A program made the position numbers and the translations under genes. From Massilia terrae (lineage in GTDB: Bacteria > Pseudomonadota > Gammaproteobacteria > Burkholderiales > Burkholderiaceae_D): DNA of 64,000 bases. Below, in pieces: positions 1-10,854 of the stretch (its first letter is position 1; every line of letters starts with the position of its first letter). Where the stretch lies: NCBI RefSeq assembly GCF_024753145.1, contig NZ_JANUGU010000004.1, forward strand, positions 420,040-484,039, read 5' to 3'. The notes under the pieces were generated by a model. It was not told where the DNA came from. It worked only from the letters and a program-made list of their open reading frames with translations, and made no database searches.

Positions 1-150
1 GAGCAGCACCAGGTCGTACACGTCGTCCTCCAGCGCCAGCAGCGCGCTGTGGCCGTCGCGCACCCAGTCCACCGCGTAGCGTTCGCTGCGCAGGCTCTCG
101 GCGATGCTGTCGCCGATCATGGGGTCGTCTTCGATCAGCAGCAGGCGCAT
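1..150 (-). CDS. Response regulator, OmpR-type receiver domain (N-terminal part, cut by window edge)
   Basis: Only the first 50 residues are in the window. They read MRLLLIEDDPMIGDSIAESL and continue to DLVLL, where the phosphoacceptor aspartate would follow just outside. The acidic pair of a receiver domain is at residues 8-9. The start is the ATG at 150; a GAGGAGC stretch just upstream on this strand serves as ribosome binding site. The short N-terminus and the acidic pair followed by P-M-I-G are typical of OmpR/PhoB-family regulators such as QseB or TctD, but the output domain is not visible. The partner kinase is probably encoded beyond the window edge rather than by the hybrid kinase at 716-2773, which has its own receiver. 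Confidence 0.85.
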   Translation of the reverse strand, partial: MRLLLIEDDPMIGDSIAESLRSERYAVDWVRDGHSALLALEDDVYDLVLL

Positions 151-337
151 GGGTGCTCCTCGTGGGCTGATGGTGGCTGGTGGTGTGGTGCGGGCATAGT
201 GTGGGCAAAAGCGTGGCGAAAGCGCCGTCAGCTTAACGCAAGCCGGGCGCATTTTGTTGACGCCTTCATATTCGCATGCCAAATTCGCTCATTCGCGTGA
301 ATAATGGCTGTTTCGACAATCACACCAGCGAGGACGC

Positions 338-706
338 ATGATCACCCAGCTCAAGTTCGCCGGCATCCCGGTATCGGACCAGGACCGCGCGCTCGCGTTT
401 TACACCGAAAAGCTCGGCTTCGAAGTGGCCACCGACCAGCCGATGGGGCCGGGCAAGCGCTGGATCGAGCTGCGCATCGCCAGTTCGGGCACGCGCGTGG
501 TGCTGTTCACGCCGGACGGCCAGGAAGACCGCATCGGCAGCTTCTTCAACGGCGCCTTCGCCAGCGACGACGTCGAGGCCACCTGGCGCGAGCTGTCCGC
601 GCGCGGCGTCGAATTCATCAAACCGCCCAAGACCGAGCCCTGGGGCACCAGCGCGATCTTCCGCGACCCGGACGGCAACAGCTTCGTGCTGTCCTCCTCG
701 ACCTGA
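338..706 (+). CDS. VOC family protein (glyoxalase/bleomycin-resistance fold)
   Basis: This 122-residue protein has the size and layout of a single-chain VOC protein made of two beta-alpha-beta-beta-beta modules. The first module begins ITQLKFAGIPVSDQDRALAF and contains the family signature Y-T-E-K-L-G-F. The second ends in the conserved phrase FRDPDGNSFVL. Family members are metal-dependent lyases, dioxygenases or drug-binding proteins, and the sequence alone does not tell the substrate. GAGG lies four bases before the ATG, which supports this start. It is transcribed away from the response regulator and converges on the hybrid kinase, whose stop codon lies nine bases downstream. A monocistronic transcript is likely. 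Confidence 0.88.
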   Translation: MITQLKFAGIPVSDQDRALAFYTEKLGFEVATDQPMGPGKRWIELRIASSGTRVVLFTPDGQEDRIGSFFNGAFASDDVEATWRELSARGVEFIKPPKTEPWGTSAIFRDPDGNSFVLSSST

Positions 707-715
707 CCGGCGGCT

Positions 716-2773
716 TCAGGACGGCTGCCCGGCCAGCCCGGCCCGCAGCTGGCGCGACTGGATCACGTTCTCGATGGTAGCCATCGTCACCGGCTTGGTC
801 AGGTGGACGTCGATGCCGGCTTCCTCGCTTTGCCGGCGGTCGGCGGTGCTGCCCCAGCCGCTCAGCGCGGCCAGGAAGATGTCGCGTTCGGGGAAGCGCT
901 GGCGCACCCGGCGCGCCACCTCGTAGCCGCTGATGTCGGGCAGGCCGATGTCGAGGAAGGCCAGGTCGGCGCTGAATTTATCGAGCACCTCGAGCGCGCC
1001 GGCGCCGGTGAAGGCCAGGCGCACGATATGGCCGTGGGCCTCCAGCATGGCGCCGAGGGTGCTGGCGGCATCCGCGTTATCGTCCAGCACCAGGATGCGC
1101 AGCGAGGCCTGGGCCGCCGCGCGCTCGGCCGGTCCCTCGCCCGCGGCCGGCGCCGGCGCGGGCGCCACCGGCAGGCGTACCGAGAAGGTGCTGCCCTTGC
1201 CGGGACCGGCGCTGGCGACGCCGATCTGGCCGCCATGCAGTTCGACGATGCGCCGCGCCAGCGCCAGCCCCACTCCGAGCCCGCCGCGGCGCTGGGCGCG
1301 CGCGTCCTCGGCCTGGGCGAACATGGTGAACACCTGCGGCATGTTCTCGGGCGCGATGCCGACCCCGTTGTCGGTAACCCGGATCACGACCTCGCCCTGC
1401 TCGCGCAGCACCGTGAGGTCGATCGCGCCGCCGCTCGGGGTGTACTTGGCGGCGTTGTGCAGGAGGTTGCTGACCACCTCGGTCAGGCGCACGCGGTCGA
1501 CGTGCAGGAACAGCGGCTCGGGCGGCAGCTCGGCGTGGAAGCGGTGTCCGCCGCGCTCGATGTGGCCGCGGGACAGCTCGATGGCGGCGTCGACGATCTC
1601 GCGCACGCTGGCGGTTTCCGGGGAGAGTTCGAGCTTGCCGGAGCTGATCCGGGCGACGTCCAGGAGGTCGTCGATCAGGCGCACCACATGCGCCATCTGG
1701 CGTTGCATGATCTGGTGGGTGCGCGCCAGCCGCGCGCTGCCGACCGCCTCGATCTTGAGCAGCTCGAGGCCGGCCTGGATCGCCGCCAGCGGGTTGCGCA
1801 GCTCGTGCGCCAGCACCGCCAGGAACTCGTCCTTGTGGCGCGCCTGGCGCTTCAGCTCCTCGCTGGCGTTCTTCTGGGCGGTGATGTCGACGAAGGCGGC
1901 CACCGAGCCGATCACCTGGCCGGTGTGGTCGCGCAGCGGCACCGCGTTGACCAGCACGTGCAACACGTCGCCGTCCGGGAAATGCATCTCGAGCTCGCAC
2001 CCGCGGATCTCGCGCCCGGTGGCGGCGGCCAGCTGCAACGGCAGCTCTTCCGGCCTGAGCGCCACCCCGTCTGCATACGCCGCATAGCTGTGCGGCCCCG
2101 GGTCGCTCAGCGACGGGCTCTGCTCCGCGCCGAGGCGCAGCAGGCGCACGGCTTCCGCGTTCGAGGTCACGTTCAGGCAGGCGCGGTCGTGCGCGATGAA
2201 GATCGCGGCGGGGGTCGCGTCCATCACGCTTTGCAGCTCGGTGGCGCGCATGCGCTCGCGCTGCTCGCTGTCGTGCAGCGCGGCCAGCAGGCGCCGGGTC
2301 TCGGTCACGTCCTCCACCGCCACCGACACGCCGACGATCAGGCCGTGCCGGTCGCGCACCGGATACACGCTTTCGCGGTAGGCCCGCACCGCGGTGGGAT
2401 GGGCCTTGGTGGCCCCTTCGAATTCGACGCCGATCAGCGGCACGCCGCTGCGCATCACGTCCTGGAAAATCGGTTCGGCCATGTCTGCCACGTCCGGCAC
2501 CACCTCGCGGATGCTCTTGCCCAGATGCTCCTCGGCGGCCAGGCCATTCTGCTCGGCCAGCATGCGGTTGGTGCGCACGTAGCGCAGGTCGCGGTCGAGC
2601 ACGGTCATGCCGAGCGGGGCCTGGTCGTAGGCGATCTCCATTTCCTGCAGCTGGGCGCGGGTGGCGGCGGTCTCGGCGCGCGCCTCGCGCATGCGCCGCG
2701 TCTGCAGGAATGCGTGCATGGCGGCGGCGATCGCAAGCAGTGCAAGAATTGCCTCTACCACAACACTCGACAC
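716..2773 (-). CDS. PAS-domain hybrid sensor histidine kinase/response regulator
   Basis: This is a 685-residue hybrid kinase. Residues 1-24 form one hydrophobic segment that probably anchors it to the inner membrane. Two PAS-type sensory domains follow (about 45-165 and 175-305), the second ending in the usual D-I-T motif before a short coiled linker. The HisKA box LAHELRNPLAAIQ carries the phosphorylated histidine at 323. The ATPase domain shows the N box around N440, DNGVGIAPENMPQVF and GLGVGLALARRIVELHGGQI. The C-terminal receiver has the acidic pair D564-D565, phosphoacceptor D608 in LAFLDIGLPD and K660 in the LTKP motif. There is no DNA-binding output domain, so signalling must pass on through a phosphotransfer protein or end in the receiver. 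The signal sensed is unknown. Confidence 0.93.
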   Translation of the reverse strand: MSSVVVEAILALLAIAAAMHAFLQTRRMREARAETAATRAQLQEMEIAYDQAPLGMTVLDRDLRYVRTNRMLAEQNGLAAEEHLGKSIREVVPDVADMAEPIFQDVMRSGVPLIGVEFEGATKAHPTAVRAYRESVYPVRDRHGLIVGVSVAVEDVTETRRLLAALHDSEQRERMRATELQSVMDATPAAIFIAHDRACLNVTSNAEAVRLLRLGAEQSPSLSDPGPHSYAAYADGVALRPEELPLQLAAATGREIRGCELEMHFPDGDVLHVLVNAVPLRDHTGQVIGSVAAFVDITAQKNASEELKRQARHKDEFLAVLAHELRNPLAAIQAGLELLKIEAVGSARLARTHQIMQRQMAHVVRLIDDLLDVARISSGKLELSPETASVREIVDAAIELSRGHIERGGHRFHAELPPEPLFLHVDRVRLTEVVSNLLHNAAKYTPSGGAIDLTVLREQGEVVIRVTDNGVGIAPENMPQVFTMFAQAEDARAQRRGGLGVGLALARRIVELHGGQIGVASAGPGKGSTFSVRLPVAPAPAPAAGEGPAERAAAQASLRILVLDDNADAASTLGAMLEAHGHIVRLAFTGAGALEVLDKFSADLAFLDIGLPDISGYEVARRVRQRFPERDIFLAALSGWGSTADRRQSEEAGIDVHLTKPVTMATIENVIQSRQLRAGLAGQPS

Positions 2774-2894
2774 GATACGTCTCCTTTGGACGCGGATGCA
2801 GGCCAGCCTTCGTTCAGGGAATTGTAACCCCGATTAACTCCAGATTAGCGCTCTTCGATCACTCGGCACAAGACGCTGTTGCGCGCTGTCGCAA

Positions 2895-2924
2895 TAAAAA
2901 AGCCGCCAGCTTAGGCGGCTTTAG
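2895..2924 (-). terminator. Rho-independent terminator of acs
   Basis: A perfect stem AAAGCCGCC / GGCGGCTTT with a six-base loop lies about 20 bases after the acs stop codon. Read on the minus strand it is followed by a run of six T. It separates acs from the hybrid kinase gene downstream. Confidence 0.88.
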
Positions 2925-2941
2925 GAGCGCAACGTTGCAAC

Positions 2942-4936
<1,995 letters not shown>

Positions 4937-5143
4937 GCTAGTCTCCATAGGATTAGTAGTAGTTTGCCGGATACCTTAAGCGGCCACGCTTACTGAGCCC
5001 TTACAGCTCATGCAACATCCGGTGGTGCTGTGATTTTACCAACCCTTTGGGCTTGCCGGTGCTCGTGCTTGCCCGTCCGGGCAGGTGTAAAATGCCGTGT
5101 TGACCCATCCTCACGCATTATCATTCCACAGCGAGAATCACCC

Positions 5144-6676
5144 ATGACAGTCATCAAGCAGGAAGACCTGATCGAATCGGTCGCCGCCGCGCTTCAATAC
5201 ATCAGCTACTACCACCCGGCCGACTACATCCAGCACCTGGCGCGCGCCTACGAGCTGGAACAGAGCCCGGCGGCCAAGGACGCGATCGCGCAGATCCTGA
5301 CCAACTCGCGCATGTGCGCCGAAGGCAAGCGCCCGATCTGCCAGGATACCGGCATCGTCAACGTGTTCCTGAAGATCGGCATGAACGTGCGCTTCGAAGG
5401 CTTCACCGGCTCGGTGACCGATGCGATCAACGAAGGCGTGCGCCGCGCCTACAACTTCCCGGATAACAAACTGCGCGCCTCGATCGTGGCCGACCCGCAG
5501 TTCGACCGCAAGAACACCAAGGACAACACCCCGGCCGTGGTGCACATGGAGCTGGTCGAGGGCGACACCGTCGACGTCAAGGTCGCGGCCAAGGGCGGCG
5601 GCTCGGAGAACAAGACCAAGTTCGTGATGCTCAACCCGTCCGACTCGCTGGTCGACTGGGTGCTCAAGACCGTGCCGCTGATGGGCGCCGGCTGGTGCCC
5701 GCCAGGCATGCTGGGCATCGGCATCGGCGGTTCGGCCGAGAAGGCGATGCTGATGGCGAAAGAGTCGCTGATGGAAGACATCGATATGTACGAGCTCAAG
5801 CAGCGCGGCCCGCAGAACAAGCTGGAAGAGCTGCGCATCGAGCTGTGCGACAAGATCAACGCGCTGGGCATCGGCGCGCAGGGCCTGGGCGGCCTGACGA
5901 CCGTGCTGGACGTGAAGATCAATATGTACCCGACCCACGCGGCCTCGAAGCCGGTCGCGATGATCCCGAACTGCGCCGCGACCCGCCACGCCCACTTCGT
6001 GCTGGACGGCTCGGGCCCGGCCTACATCGAACCGCCGGCGCTGTCGACCTGGCCGGAAGTGCACTGGACCCCGGACACCGAGAAATCCAAGCGCGTCAAC
6101 CTGGACACGCTGACCAAGGAAGAAGTCGCATCGTGGAAGCCGGGCCAGACCCTGCTCCTGAACGGCAAGATGCTGACCGGCCGCGACGCCGCGCACAAGC
6201 GCATCCAGGACATGCTGGCCAAGGGCGAGCCGCTGCCGGTGGACTTCACCAACCGCGTGATCTACTATGTCGGCCCGGTCGATCCGGTGCGTGACGAAGT
6301 GGTGGGCCCGGCCGGCCCGACGACCGCGACCCGCATGGACAAGTTCACCGACATGATGCTGGAGAAGACCGGCCTGATCTCGATGATCGGCAAGGCCGAG
6401 CGCGGCCCGGTGGCGATCGAGTCGATCCAGAAGCACAAGTCGGCCTACCTGATGGCGGTGGGCGGCTCGGCCTACCTGGTGTCGAAGGCGATCAAGTCGG
6501 CCAAGGTGGTCGGCTTCGCGGACCTGGGCATGGAAGCGATCTACGAGTTCGATGTCAAGGACATGCCGGTGACGGTGGCGGTGGATGCGACCGGCACCTC
6601 GGTGCACCAGACCGGGCCGAAGGAGTGGGCAGCGAAGATCGAGTCGCTGAAGAATATTCCGGTGACTGTCGCTTAA
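5144..6676 (+). CDS. fumA: Fumarate hydratase, class I (iron-sulfur type)
   Basis: This 510-residue protein interconverts fumarate and malate in the citric acid cycle using an oxygen-sensitive [4Fe-4S] cluster. The fused alpha and beta parts are both present. The alpha part has the cluster cysteines in ICQDTGIVNVFLKIG and IPNCAATRHAHFV together with PPGMLGIGIGGSAEKAM. The beta part has GPTTATRMDKFTDMMLEKTG and ends in SVHQTGPKEW. The reading frame is open to 5030, but similarity to the family begins at MTVIKQEDLIESVAAALQYI, so the ATG at 5144 is the likely start even though its ribosome binding site (GCGAGA) is weak. The gene is divergent from acs, another acetate/TCA gene. It may also be called fumB; class I forms are not distinguished by sequence here. 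Confidence 0.95.
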   Translation: MTVIKQEDLIESVAAALQYISYYHPADYIQHLARAYELEQSPAAKDAIAQILTNSRMCAEGKRPICQDTGIVNVFLKIGMNVRFEGFTGSVTDAINEGVRRAYNFPDNKLRASIVADPQFDRKNTKDNTPAVVHMELVEGDTVDVKVAAKGGGSENKTKFVMLNPSDSLVDWVLKTVPLMGAGWCPPGMLGIGIGGSAEKAMLMAKESLMEDIDMYELKQRGPQNKLEELRIELCDKINALGIGAQGLGGLTTVLDVKINMYPTHAASKPVAMIPNCAATRHAHFVLDGSGPAYIEPPALSTWPEVHWTPDTEKSKRVNLDTLTKEEVASWKPGQTLLLNGKMLTGRDAAHKRIQDMLAKGEPLPVDFTNRVIYYVGPVDPVRDEVVGPAGPTTATRMDKFTDMMLEKTGLISMIGKAERGPVAIESIQKHKSAYLMAVGGSAYLVSKAIKSAKVVGFADLGMEAIYEFDVKDMPVTVAVDATGTSVHQTGPKEWAAKIESLKNIPVTVA

Positions 6677-6690
6677 TCCCCTAGCTTAAA

Positions 6691-6828
6691 AACCGTCGTT
6701 CCCGGCACTGCCGGAAACGACTCCCCGCGCAGGCGGGGACCCATAGAACGTTCGCTCAGTGGCACTTTATGCGCTGCTGGCTCGCGAACTCAGCATGGGT
6801 CCCCGCCTCCGCGGGGACGACGTTTTTA
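6691..6828. repeat. REP-like palindromic repeat cluster (two inverted units)
   Basis: Two copies of the dispersed palindrome lie head to head after fumarase. The left unit reads CCCCGCGCAGGCGGGGACCC and the right one GGGTCCCCGCCTCCGCGGGG. A third, degenerate arm (CGTTCCCGGCACTGCCGGAA) precedes them. Each unit can fold into a GC-rich hairpin. The cluster separates two convergent genes and could act as a transcription end or mRNA stabiliser. Confidence 0.8.
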
Positions 6829-6864
6829 TGGCGCGTATCAATTCGAGCGCAGTGCGCCCGCGCC

Positions 6865-8253
6865 CTATTTCGGCCCAAACCCCAGCAGCTTTCCTTCCTT
6901 GTCCACATCCACCTGCCACGTTACGTCCTTGTTCCCGTGGCGCGCCCGGTAGGTCCTGCGCACGCCCTCATCGGCCGGCTTCTCCGCCACCAGCACCAAC
7001 TCCTCCACCTGCGGCAGCGACCGCAAATACGGCAGCAGGAAAGTCCGGTAATCCGGCACGAAGCCCTTGCGCGCCTGCTCGCTGAACAAGTCCTCGTCGA
7101 CGCGTCCGGCGACGCCATCGGCAATCGTCTTGCGCATCGCCGCCGTCACCTGTGGCATCCCGTCCGCGATCCCTTTCGGCATCGGCGCCGCCACCGGCGG
7201 CAGGTAAATCTCGGACACGCCCTGCGCCAGGTAAGGATACAAGCTCTTGCCATTGGTGAGCACGACGAAGGTCATGCGCTCCTCCGGATAGCGCAGGATG
7301 TCCGCCAGCGCCGGCCCGCCCGAATGCCCCACCGTCCTGCGGCCGTCGATCTCTTTCACCACCCAGCCGACGCCAAAGCCATTCATCTCGCCATTGCCTA
7401 ATCGCGCAGGCCGCCACATCTCCGCCACCGATTCCTTGCGCAGGAAGGCGCCGCCATCGAGCGCCGCGGCCACCTTCGCCAGATCGGAGGCCGACGCCAG
7501 CAAGCCGCCCGCGTCGTAGCTCAAAGGGCCGTAGTGGAAATTGAAGTTCCGGAAGCGCGAGTCCGACCACTCGTACACGCCGGCTCGCTGCGGCACGACT
7601 TCGGTCGCCCGCATGTCGCCCGTGCCCGTGCTGTACTCGAAATCCGCGTGCAGGCCAAGCGGCCCGGTCACGTACTGCCTGAGCGCCTGAGTGTACGGCA
7701 TCCCGCTCGCCACTTCGATCACCTTGGACAGCACGGTGTAGCCGGCAATCCCGTACTCCGCGCTCGCGCCCGGCGCGTGCGCCAGCGGCAGTGCCTTCGC
7801 CGCTGCGACGAACTCGTCCAGCGTCTTGCCCGCGCCCCGAACATTGTCCGGAATGCCTGACGAGTGATCGGCCAGGTGGCGCAGCGTGACCGGTCGCCAG
7901 CTCTCCGGCGCATCAGGCAGGTATTTGGCGACGCTGTCGGACAAGTTCAGCCTGCCCTCCTCCTGCAGCCGCATCAGCAGTATCCCGGTGAAGGGCTTGG
8001 TCGAGGACGCCAACTGAAAAGCCGTATCAGCCGTGACCGCTTGTCGCCATTCGAGATTTGCCATCCCGTAACCCTTCATCTTGGCGATCTTGCCGTCGCG
8101 GACGATGGCAAGCGCGACACCGGGAACGTGGTTGATGGCCATCTGGCGCGCGATGTAATCGTCGACGCGGTCGGCCTGCGCGCTGCCGGTAACGGCGCCA
8201 AACAGCATCACGGCCACGGCCGCCAGGCGCTTAACTTGTTGATGCATATGCAC
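6865..8253 (-). CDS. Serine hydrolase, beta-lactamase class C / esterase family, exported
   Basis: The 462-residue protein starts with a signal peptide of about 27 residues ending in GSAQA. The catalytic motif SxxK is S83-S-T-K86 within FQLASSTKPFTG. The third motif of the family appears as HSGG in RTVGHSGGPALAD. The usual tyrosine motif Y-x-N is not obvious; AEYGIAGY occupies that place. The last 100 residues form a C-terminal extension beyond the beta-lactamase fold. Members include periplasmic esterases, D-aminopeptidases and penicillin-binding-like proteins, and the altered tyrosine motif makes a beta-lactam resistance role unlikely. It is a single gene, convergent with fumarase and divergent from murI. 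Confidence 0.9.
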   Translation of the reverse strand: MHMHQQVKRLAAVAVMLFGAVTGSAQADRVDDYIARQMAINHVPGVALAIVRDGKIAKMKGYGMANLEWRQAVTADTAFQLASSTKPFTGILLMRLQEEGRLNLSDSVAKYLPDAPESWRPVTLRHLADHSSGIPDNVRGAGKTLDEFVAAAKALPLAHAPGASAEYGIAGYTVLSKVIEVASGMPYTQALRQYVTGPLGLHADFEYSTGTGDMRATEVVPQRAGVYEWSDSRFRNFNFHYGPLSYDAGGLLASASDLAKVAAALDGGAFLRKESVAEMWRPARLGNGEMNGFGVGWVVKEIDGRRTVGHSGGPALADILRYPEERMTFVVLTNGKSLYPYLAQGVSEIYLPPVAAPMPKGIADGMPQVTAAMRKTIADGVAGRVDEDLFSEQARKGFVPDYRTFLLPYLRSLPQVEELVLVAEKPADEGVRRTYRARHGNKDVTWQVDVDKEGKLLGFGPK

Positions 8254-8374
8254 TTCCCATCAGTGTATGGACAGGCAACGATAGCACCGGCCGTCACAAA
8301 GTAGAAGAATTTTTCTATATGCATGCCGGGATCAGCTCCTTGCCGAGGTGATCGATGAGCGCTACCATGCCTGC

Positions 8375-9217
8375 ATGAATCTCGCCCCTTCGTCCATCGA
8401 CGCTCCGGTGGGCATCTTCGACTCGGGCGTGGGCGGCCTTTCGGTGCTGCGCCACATCCGCTCCCAACTGCCGCACGAGCACTTGCTGTATTTCGCCGAC
8501 TCCGGTTTCGCGCCCTATGGCGACAAGTCCGAGGAAGTGCTGGGCGAACGCGCGCTGGCCGTGACCGCCTTCCTGCTTGAGCGCGGCGTCAAGGCCATGG
8601 TCGTGGCCTGCAACACGGCGACCGTGGCCGCCATCGCCTTGCTGCGCAAGCGCTATCCGGATTTGCCGATCGTCGGTGTGGAACCGGGCCTGAAACCGGC
8701 CGCGGCCGCTAGTCACAACCGCAAGATCGGCGTGCTGGCGACCGACGCCACACTCAGCGGAGAGAAATTCCTGCAGCTGCGCGACCAGATCAGCCAGGCC
8801 AGCGGTGCGCAGTTCCTGCTGCAGCCTTGCGTCGGCCTGGCCGACCAGATCGAGCTGGGCGAACTGGATTCCGAGACGACGGCGGCGATGCTGGAGCGCT
8901 ACATCGCGCCCTTGCTGGCCGAAGGCGCCGATACGCTGGTGCTTGGCTGCACCCACTACCCGCTGGTCCAGGCATCGATCGAACAGGTGATCGCGAAGGC
9001 CACGGACCGTCACGTGACGCTGGTCGACACCGGCGACGCGGTCGCGCGCCAGCTGGCCCGCCTGCTGGCGGCGGCGGGGACTTTGCGGACTGCGGGCAAT
9101 GGGAGCGTCACCGGCTTCACCACCGCCAGCGAGGCGGCATTGAGCGCGGCCTTCAATGGACTGATCGGGATCGAGCCGCCGGTGCACGAGGTACGGTTGG
9201 GTCAGCTGCGCATTTAA
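8375..9217 (+). CDS. murI: Glutamate racemase
   Basis: This cytoplasmic cofactor-free racemase makes D-glutamate for peptidoglycan. The protein of 280 residues has the family start signature PVGIFDSGVGGLSVLRHIR. The two catalytic cysteines lie in VVACNTATVAA and LGCTHYPLV, in the expected halves of the protein. The frame is open to a GTG at 8348, but the ATG at 8375 fits the family length better; neither has a strong Shine-Dalgarno sequence. The gene is directly followed by the tRNA-His promoter, which begins within a few bases of the stop codon. Confidence 0.95.
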   Translation: MNLAPSSIDAPVGIFDSGVGGLSVLRHIRSQLPHEHLLYFADSGFAPYGDKSEEVLGERALAVTAFLLERGVKAMVVACNTATVAAIALLRKRYPDLPIVGVEPGLKPAAAASHNRKIGVLATDATLSGEKFLQLRDQISQASGAQFLLQPCVGLADQIELGELDSETTAAMLERYIAPLLAEGADTLVLGCTHYPLVQASIEQVIAKATDRHVTLVDTGDAVARQLARLLAAAGTLRTAGNGSVTGFTTASEAALSAAFNGLIGIEPPVHEVRLGQLRI

Positions 9218-9219
9218 AT

Positions 9220-9248
9220 TTGCCTGACTCGCCAGTTCTTTGTATAAT
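9220..9248 (+). promoter_or_regulatory. Sigma-70 promoter of tRNA-His
   Basis: TTGCCT at 9220-9225 and a perfect TATAAT at 9243-9248 are separated by 17 bases, and the mature tRNA begins 45 bases downstream. The -35 box starts three bases after the murI stop codon. Confidence 0.8.
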
Positions 9249-9292
9249 TTCGAGCTGTCCCGCACCCAGTGCAGGCAAAATGCAACATCAGT

Positions 9293-9369
9293 GGTGGCTG
9301 TAGCTCAGTTGGTAGAGTCCAGGATTGTGATTCCTGTCGTCGTGGGTTCGAGTCCCATCAGCCACCCCA
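9293..9369 (+). tRNA. tRNA-His (anticodon GTG)
   Basis: The acceptor stem GTGGCTG / CAGCCAC, a D arm TAGCTCAGTTGGTAGAG, the anticodon stem around GATTGTGATTC and the T arm GTGGGTTCGAGTCCCAT fold into a normal cloverleaf. The anticodon is GTG, which reads histidine codons. The extra G at position -1 that marks tRNA-His is encoded at 9293 and faces the discriminator C at 9366. The CCA end is encoded. Confidence 0.97.
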
Positions 9370-9378
9370 AGAATTCAA

Positions 9379-9404
9379 AAGCCCAGCCTCGCGCTGGGCT
9401 TTTT
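9379..9404 (+). terminator. Rho-independent terminator of tRNA-His
   Basis: The stem GCCCAGC / GCTGGGC with loop CTCGC begins 11 bases after the tRNA and is followed by five T. It ends just before the convergent higA stop codon. Confidence 0.9.
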
Positions 9405-9414
9405 CATTTCGCCC

Positions 9415-9711
9415 TTATGCGGCAAGTGTTCGCACTACGGGCATCACCTCGATGCTTTTGTCTTGCTCTGCATGCCAGAGGTCATAGTGATTTTGAACCC
9501 TCAACCAAATATCGGGCTCTCCACCTAACCATTTCGCAAGGCGTACAGCAAGTTCTGCGGTGATTGGAGCACGTCCATCAAGTACACGAGATAGTGCTTG
9601 CCGCGAGACACCCAGCTGACGGGCGGCTTCGGTGATCGTCAAGCCCAAGTCGGGAAGTACGTCTTCTTTCAGCGTTTCTCCCGGATGGGGCGGATTGTGC
9701 ATACGAGCCAT
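9415..9711 (-). CDS. higA: HigA-family antitoxin, XRE-type DNA-binding protein
   Basis: This 98-residue protein opens with the family signature [21 protein letters not shown] helix-turn-helix follows in [20 protein letters not shown] (about residues 25-45), and [19 protein letters not shown] closes the fold. HigA antitoxins bind and neutralise the ribosome-dependent RNase HigB and repress their own promoter. As in typical higBA operons the toxin gene comes first; the gap between the two genes is eight bases. The 3' end faces the tRNA-His terminator. Confidence 0.93.
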   Translation of the reverse strand: MARMHNPPHPGETLKEDVLPDLGLTITEAARQLGVSRQALSRVLDGRAPITAELAVRLAKWLGGEPDIWLRVQNHYDLWHAEQDKSIEVMPVVRTLAA

Positions 9712-9719
9712 TAGAGCAC

Positions 9720-9998
9720 CTAGTGATAATCTTGATAGTCAACCATCCAGGCATCTTGGCCATCGAAGCGAAAGGTAAGCCGCCAGTTGCCGCTGATCTT
9801 CACTGCCCAGTGACCTCGCAGTTTTCCAGAAAGCGAATGGAGCCGCCAGCCCGGTACATCCATATCATCTGCTGACCTCGCTTCGTTTAAACGCTCCAAC
9901 TGCCGCCCGAGCTTAGCCACGTGTCCGGGATCAATCCCAGCTTTCGTTCCGGTCGAATAAAAGCGCTCCAACCCTTTGTGCGCGAAGCTTTTGATCAT
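9720..9998 (-). CDS. higB: HigB-family toxin (RelE-like mRNA interferase)
   Basis: The 92-residue protein begins [20 protein letters not shown], which is the standard opening of HigB toxins. It contains the conserved [20 protein letters not shown] and ends with DYQDYH, the C-terminal histidine being part of the RelE-fold active site. Family members cleave translated mRNA on the ribosome. The start has a good ribosome binding site (AGGGA, seven bases upstream). The pair is a type II toxin-antitoxin module; the toxin looks intact. Confidence 0.93.
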   Translation of the reverse strand: MIKSFAHKGLERFYSTGTKAGIDPGHVAKLGRQLERLNEARSADDMDVPGWRLHSLSGKLRGHWAVKISGNWRLTFRFDGQDAWMVDYQDYH

Positions 9999-10176
9999 GA
10001 TTCTATCCCTGGGCGAGATATCATGTCAGCGCTACGCAGCAGCACAGGCTATGGTCGCTTGACATACGTTAGACGGACGGAGCATCAAAAAGTTCGGACA
10101 GATCGCCGCCGGCATTGCACGAGATTGCAACATCAGCTACATTGCCAAAACTTTACGTTTCTCCAATGGGACCGAC

Positions 10177-10854
10177 ATGCACGTTGAAGTACCGAAGGCG
10201 AAGAAGTGGAAGGAATTTGGTAGCGAATACCTGATGATCGTCGTCAGCATCGTGACCGCGCTGGGGCTCGAACATGCCGTCACCAGCTACCACCACCGCC
10301 ATCTTGCGCACGACGCGACCGAGCGCATCGAGGTGGAACTGCGTGCCAACGCCAAGGACATCGACGAGGTCCTGGATCACAACCGGGACATGCAAAAGCG
10401 CGTCGAGCGCCTGCGCGTCGCCTTCCTTGACGACCTGAGAAGCGGCACGCCCGAGCAGGTCGCCATCAATCGCATGCTGGCGCAGGACAAGAACGCGCTG
10501 GAGCTGGCCGTCCAGTCCCCTACGTTGCAGCACGAAGCATGGGATGTCGCCGTGGCGAACCAGGCCGCCAGCTATATCGAACCGGCCCGGCTGGAGCGCT
10601 ATGCCGCGGTCTATGCCCACATGCGCGACGTCAGCGCCATCGAAAACGGCGCGGGCAACAAGTTCTTTAACGGCCCCCAGATGATCAACGTCTTCGCCGA
10701 CGTACAGCTCGGCAAAGCGCAGGCGCGCGACCTGCTGGGCTTGCTCGGCCAGATGGTGTCGGCCTATGGTTCGGCCGACGGCAACCTGATGAACCTGCAA
10801 AAAGACCTAGCGAAAGGCTTCGGCCCCGCGAAACACGAAATAGCTCAGCGATAA
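10177..10854 (+). CDS. Hypothetical protein with one transmembrane helix and coiled-coil region
   Basis: I do not recognise this 225-residue protein. A basic N-terminus (VPKAKKWKEFGSEY) is followed by one membrane helix (about residues 18-36, LMIVVSIVTALGLEHAV). A long charged helical segment comes next (residues 40-95, rich in E, R, K and D), which suggests a coiled coil. The rest is helical without cysteines or known motifs. The topology suggests a small membrane-anchored protein. Its last ten bases overlap the end of the 2-hydroxyacid dehydrogenase gene on the other strand. A TTGACA box at about 10060 may belong to its promoter, but no clear -10 box was found. Confidence 0.7.
   Translation: MHVEVPKAKKWKEFGSEYLMIVVSIVTALGLEHAVTSYHHRHLAHDATERIEVELRANAKDIDEVLDHNRDMQKRVERLRVAFLDDLRSGTPEQVAINRMLAQDKNALELAVQSPTLQHEAWDVAVANQAASYIEPARLERYAAVYAHMRDVSAIENGAGNKFFNGPQMINVFADVQLGKAQARDLLGLLGQMVSAYGSADGNLMNLQKDLAKGFGPAKHEIAQR

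Noticed and set aside
803..2827. Very long open frames opposite real genes (also 34043-36793 on plus, 53268-57419 on plus, 57616-60348 on minus)
   Set aside because: They are mirror frames that stay open because of high GC at third codon positions. Their translations are rich in R, A, G, H and Q and have no motifs, while the opposite strand encodes clear protein families.
9293..10854. A mobile island inserted at tRNA-His carrying higBA
   Set aside because: No integrase, no duplicated tRNA 3' end and no composition break were seen. The tRNA is complete with its own terminator.
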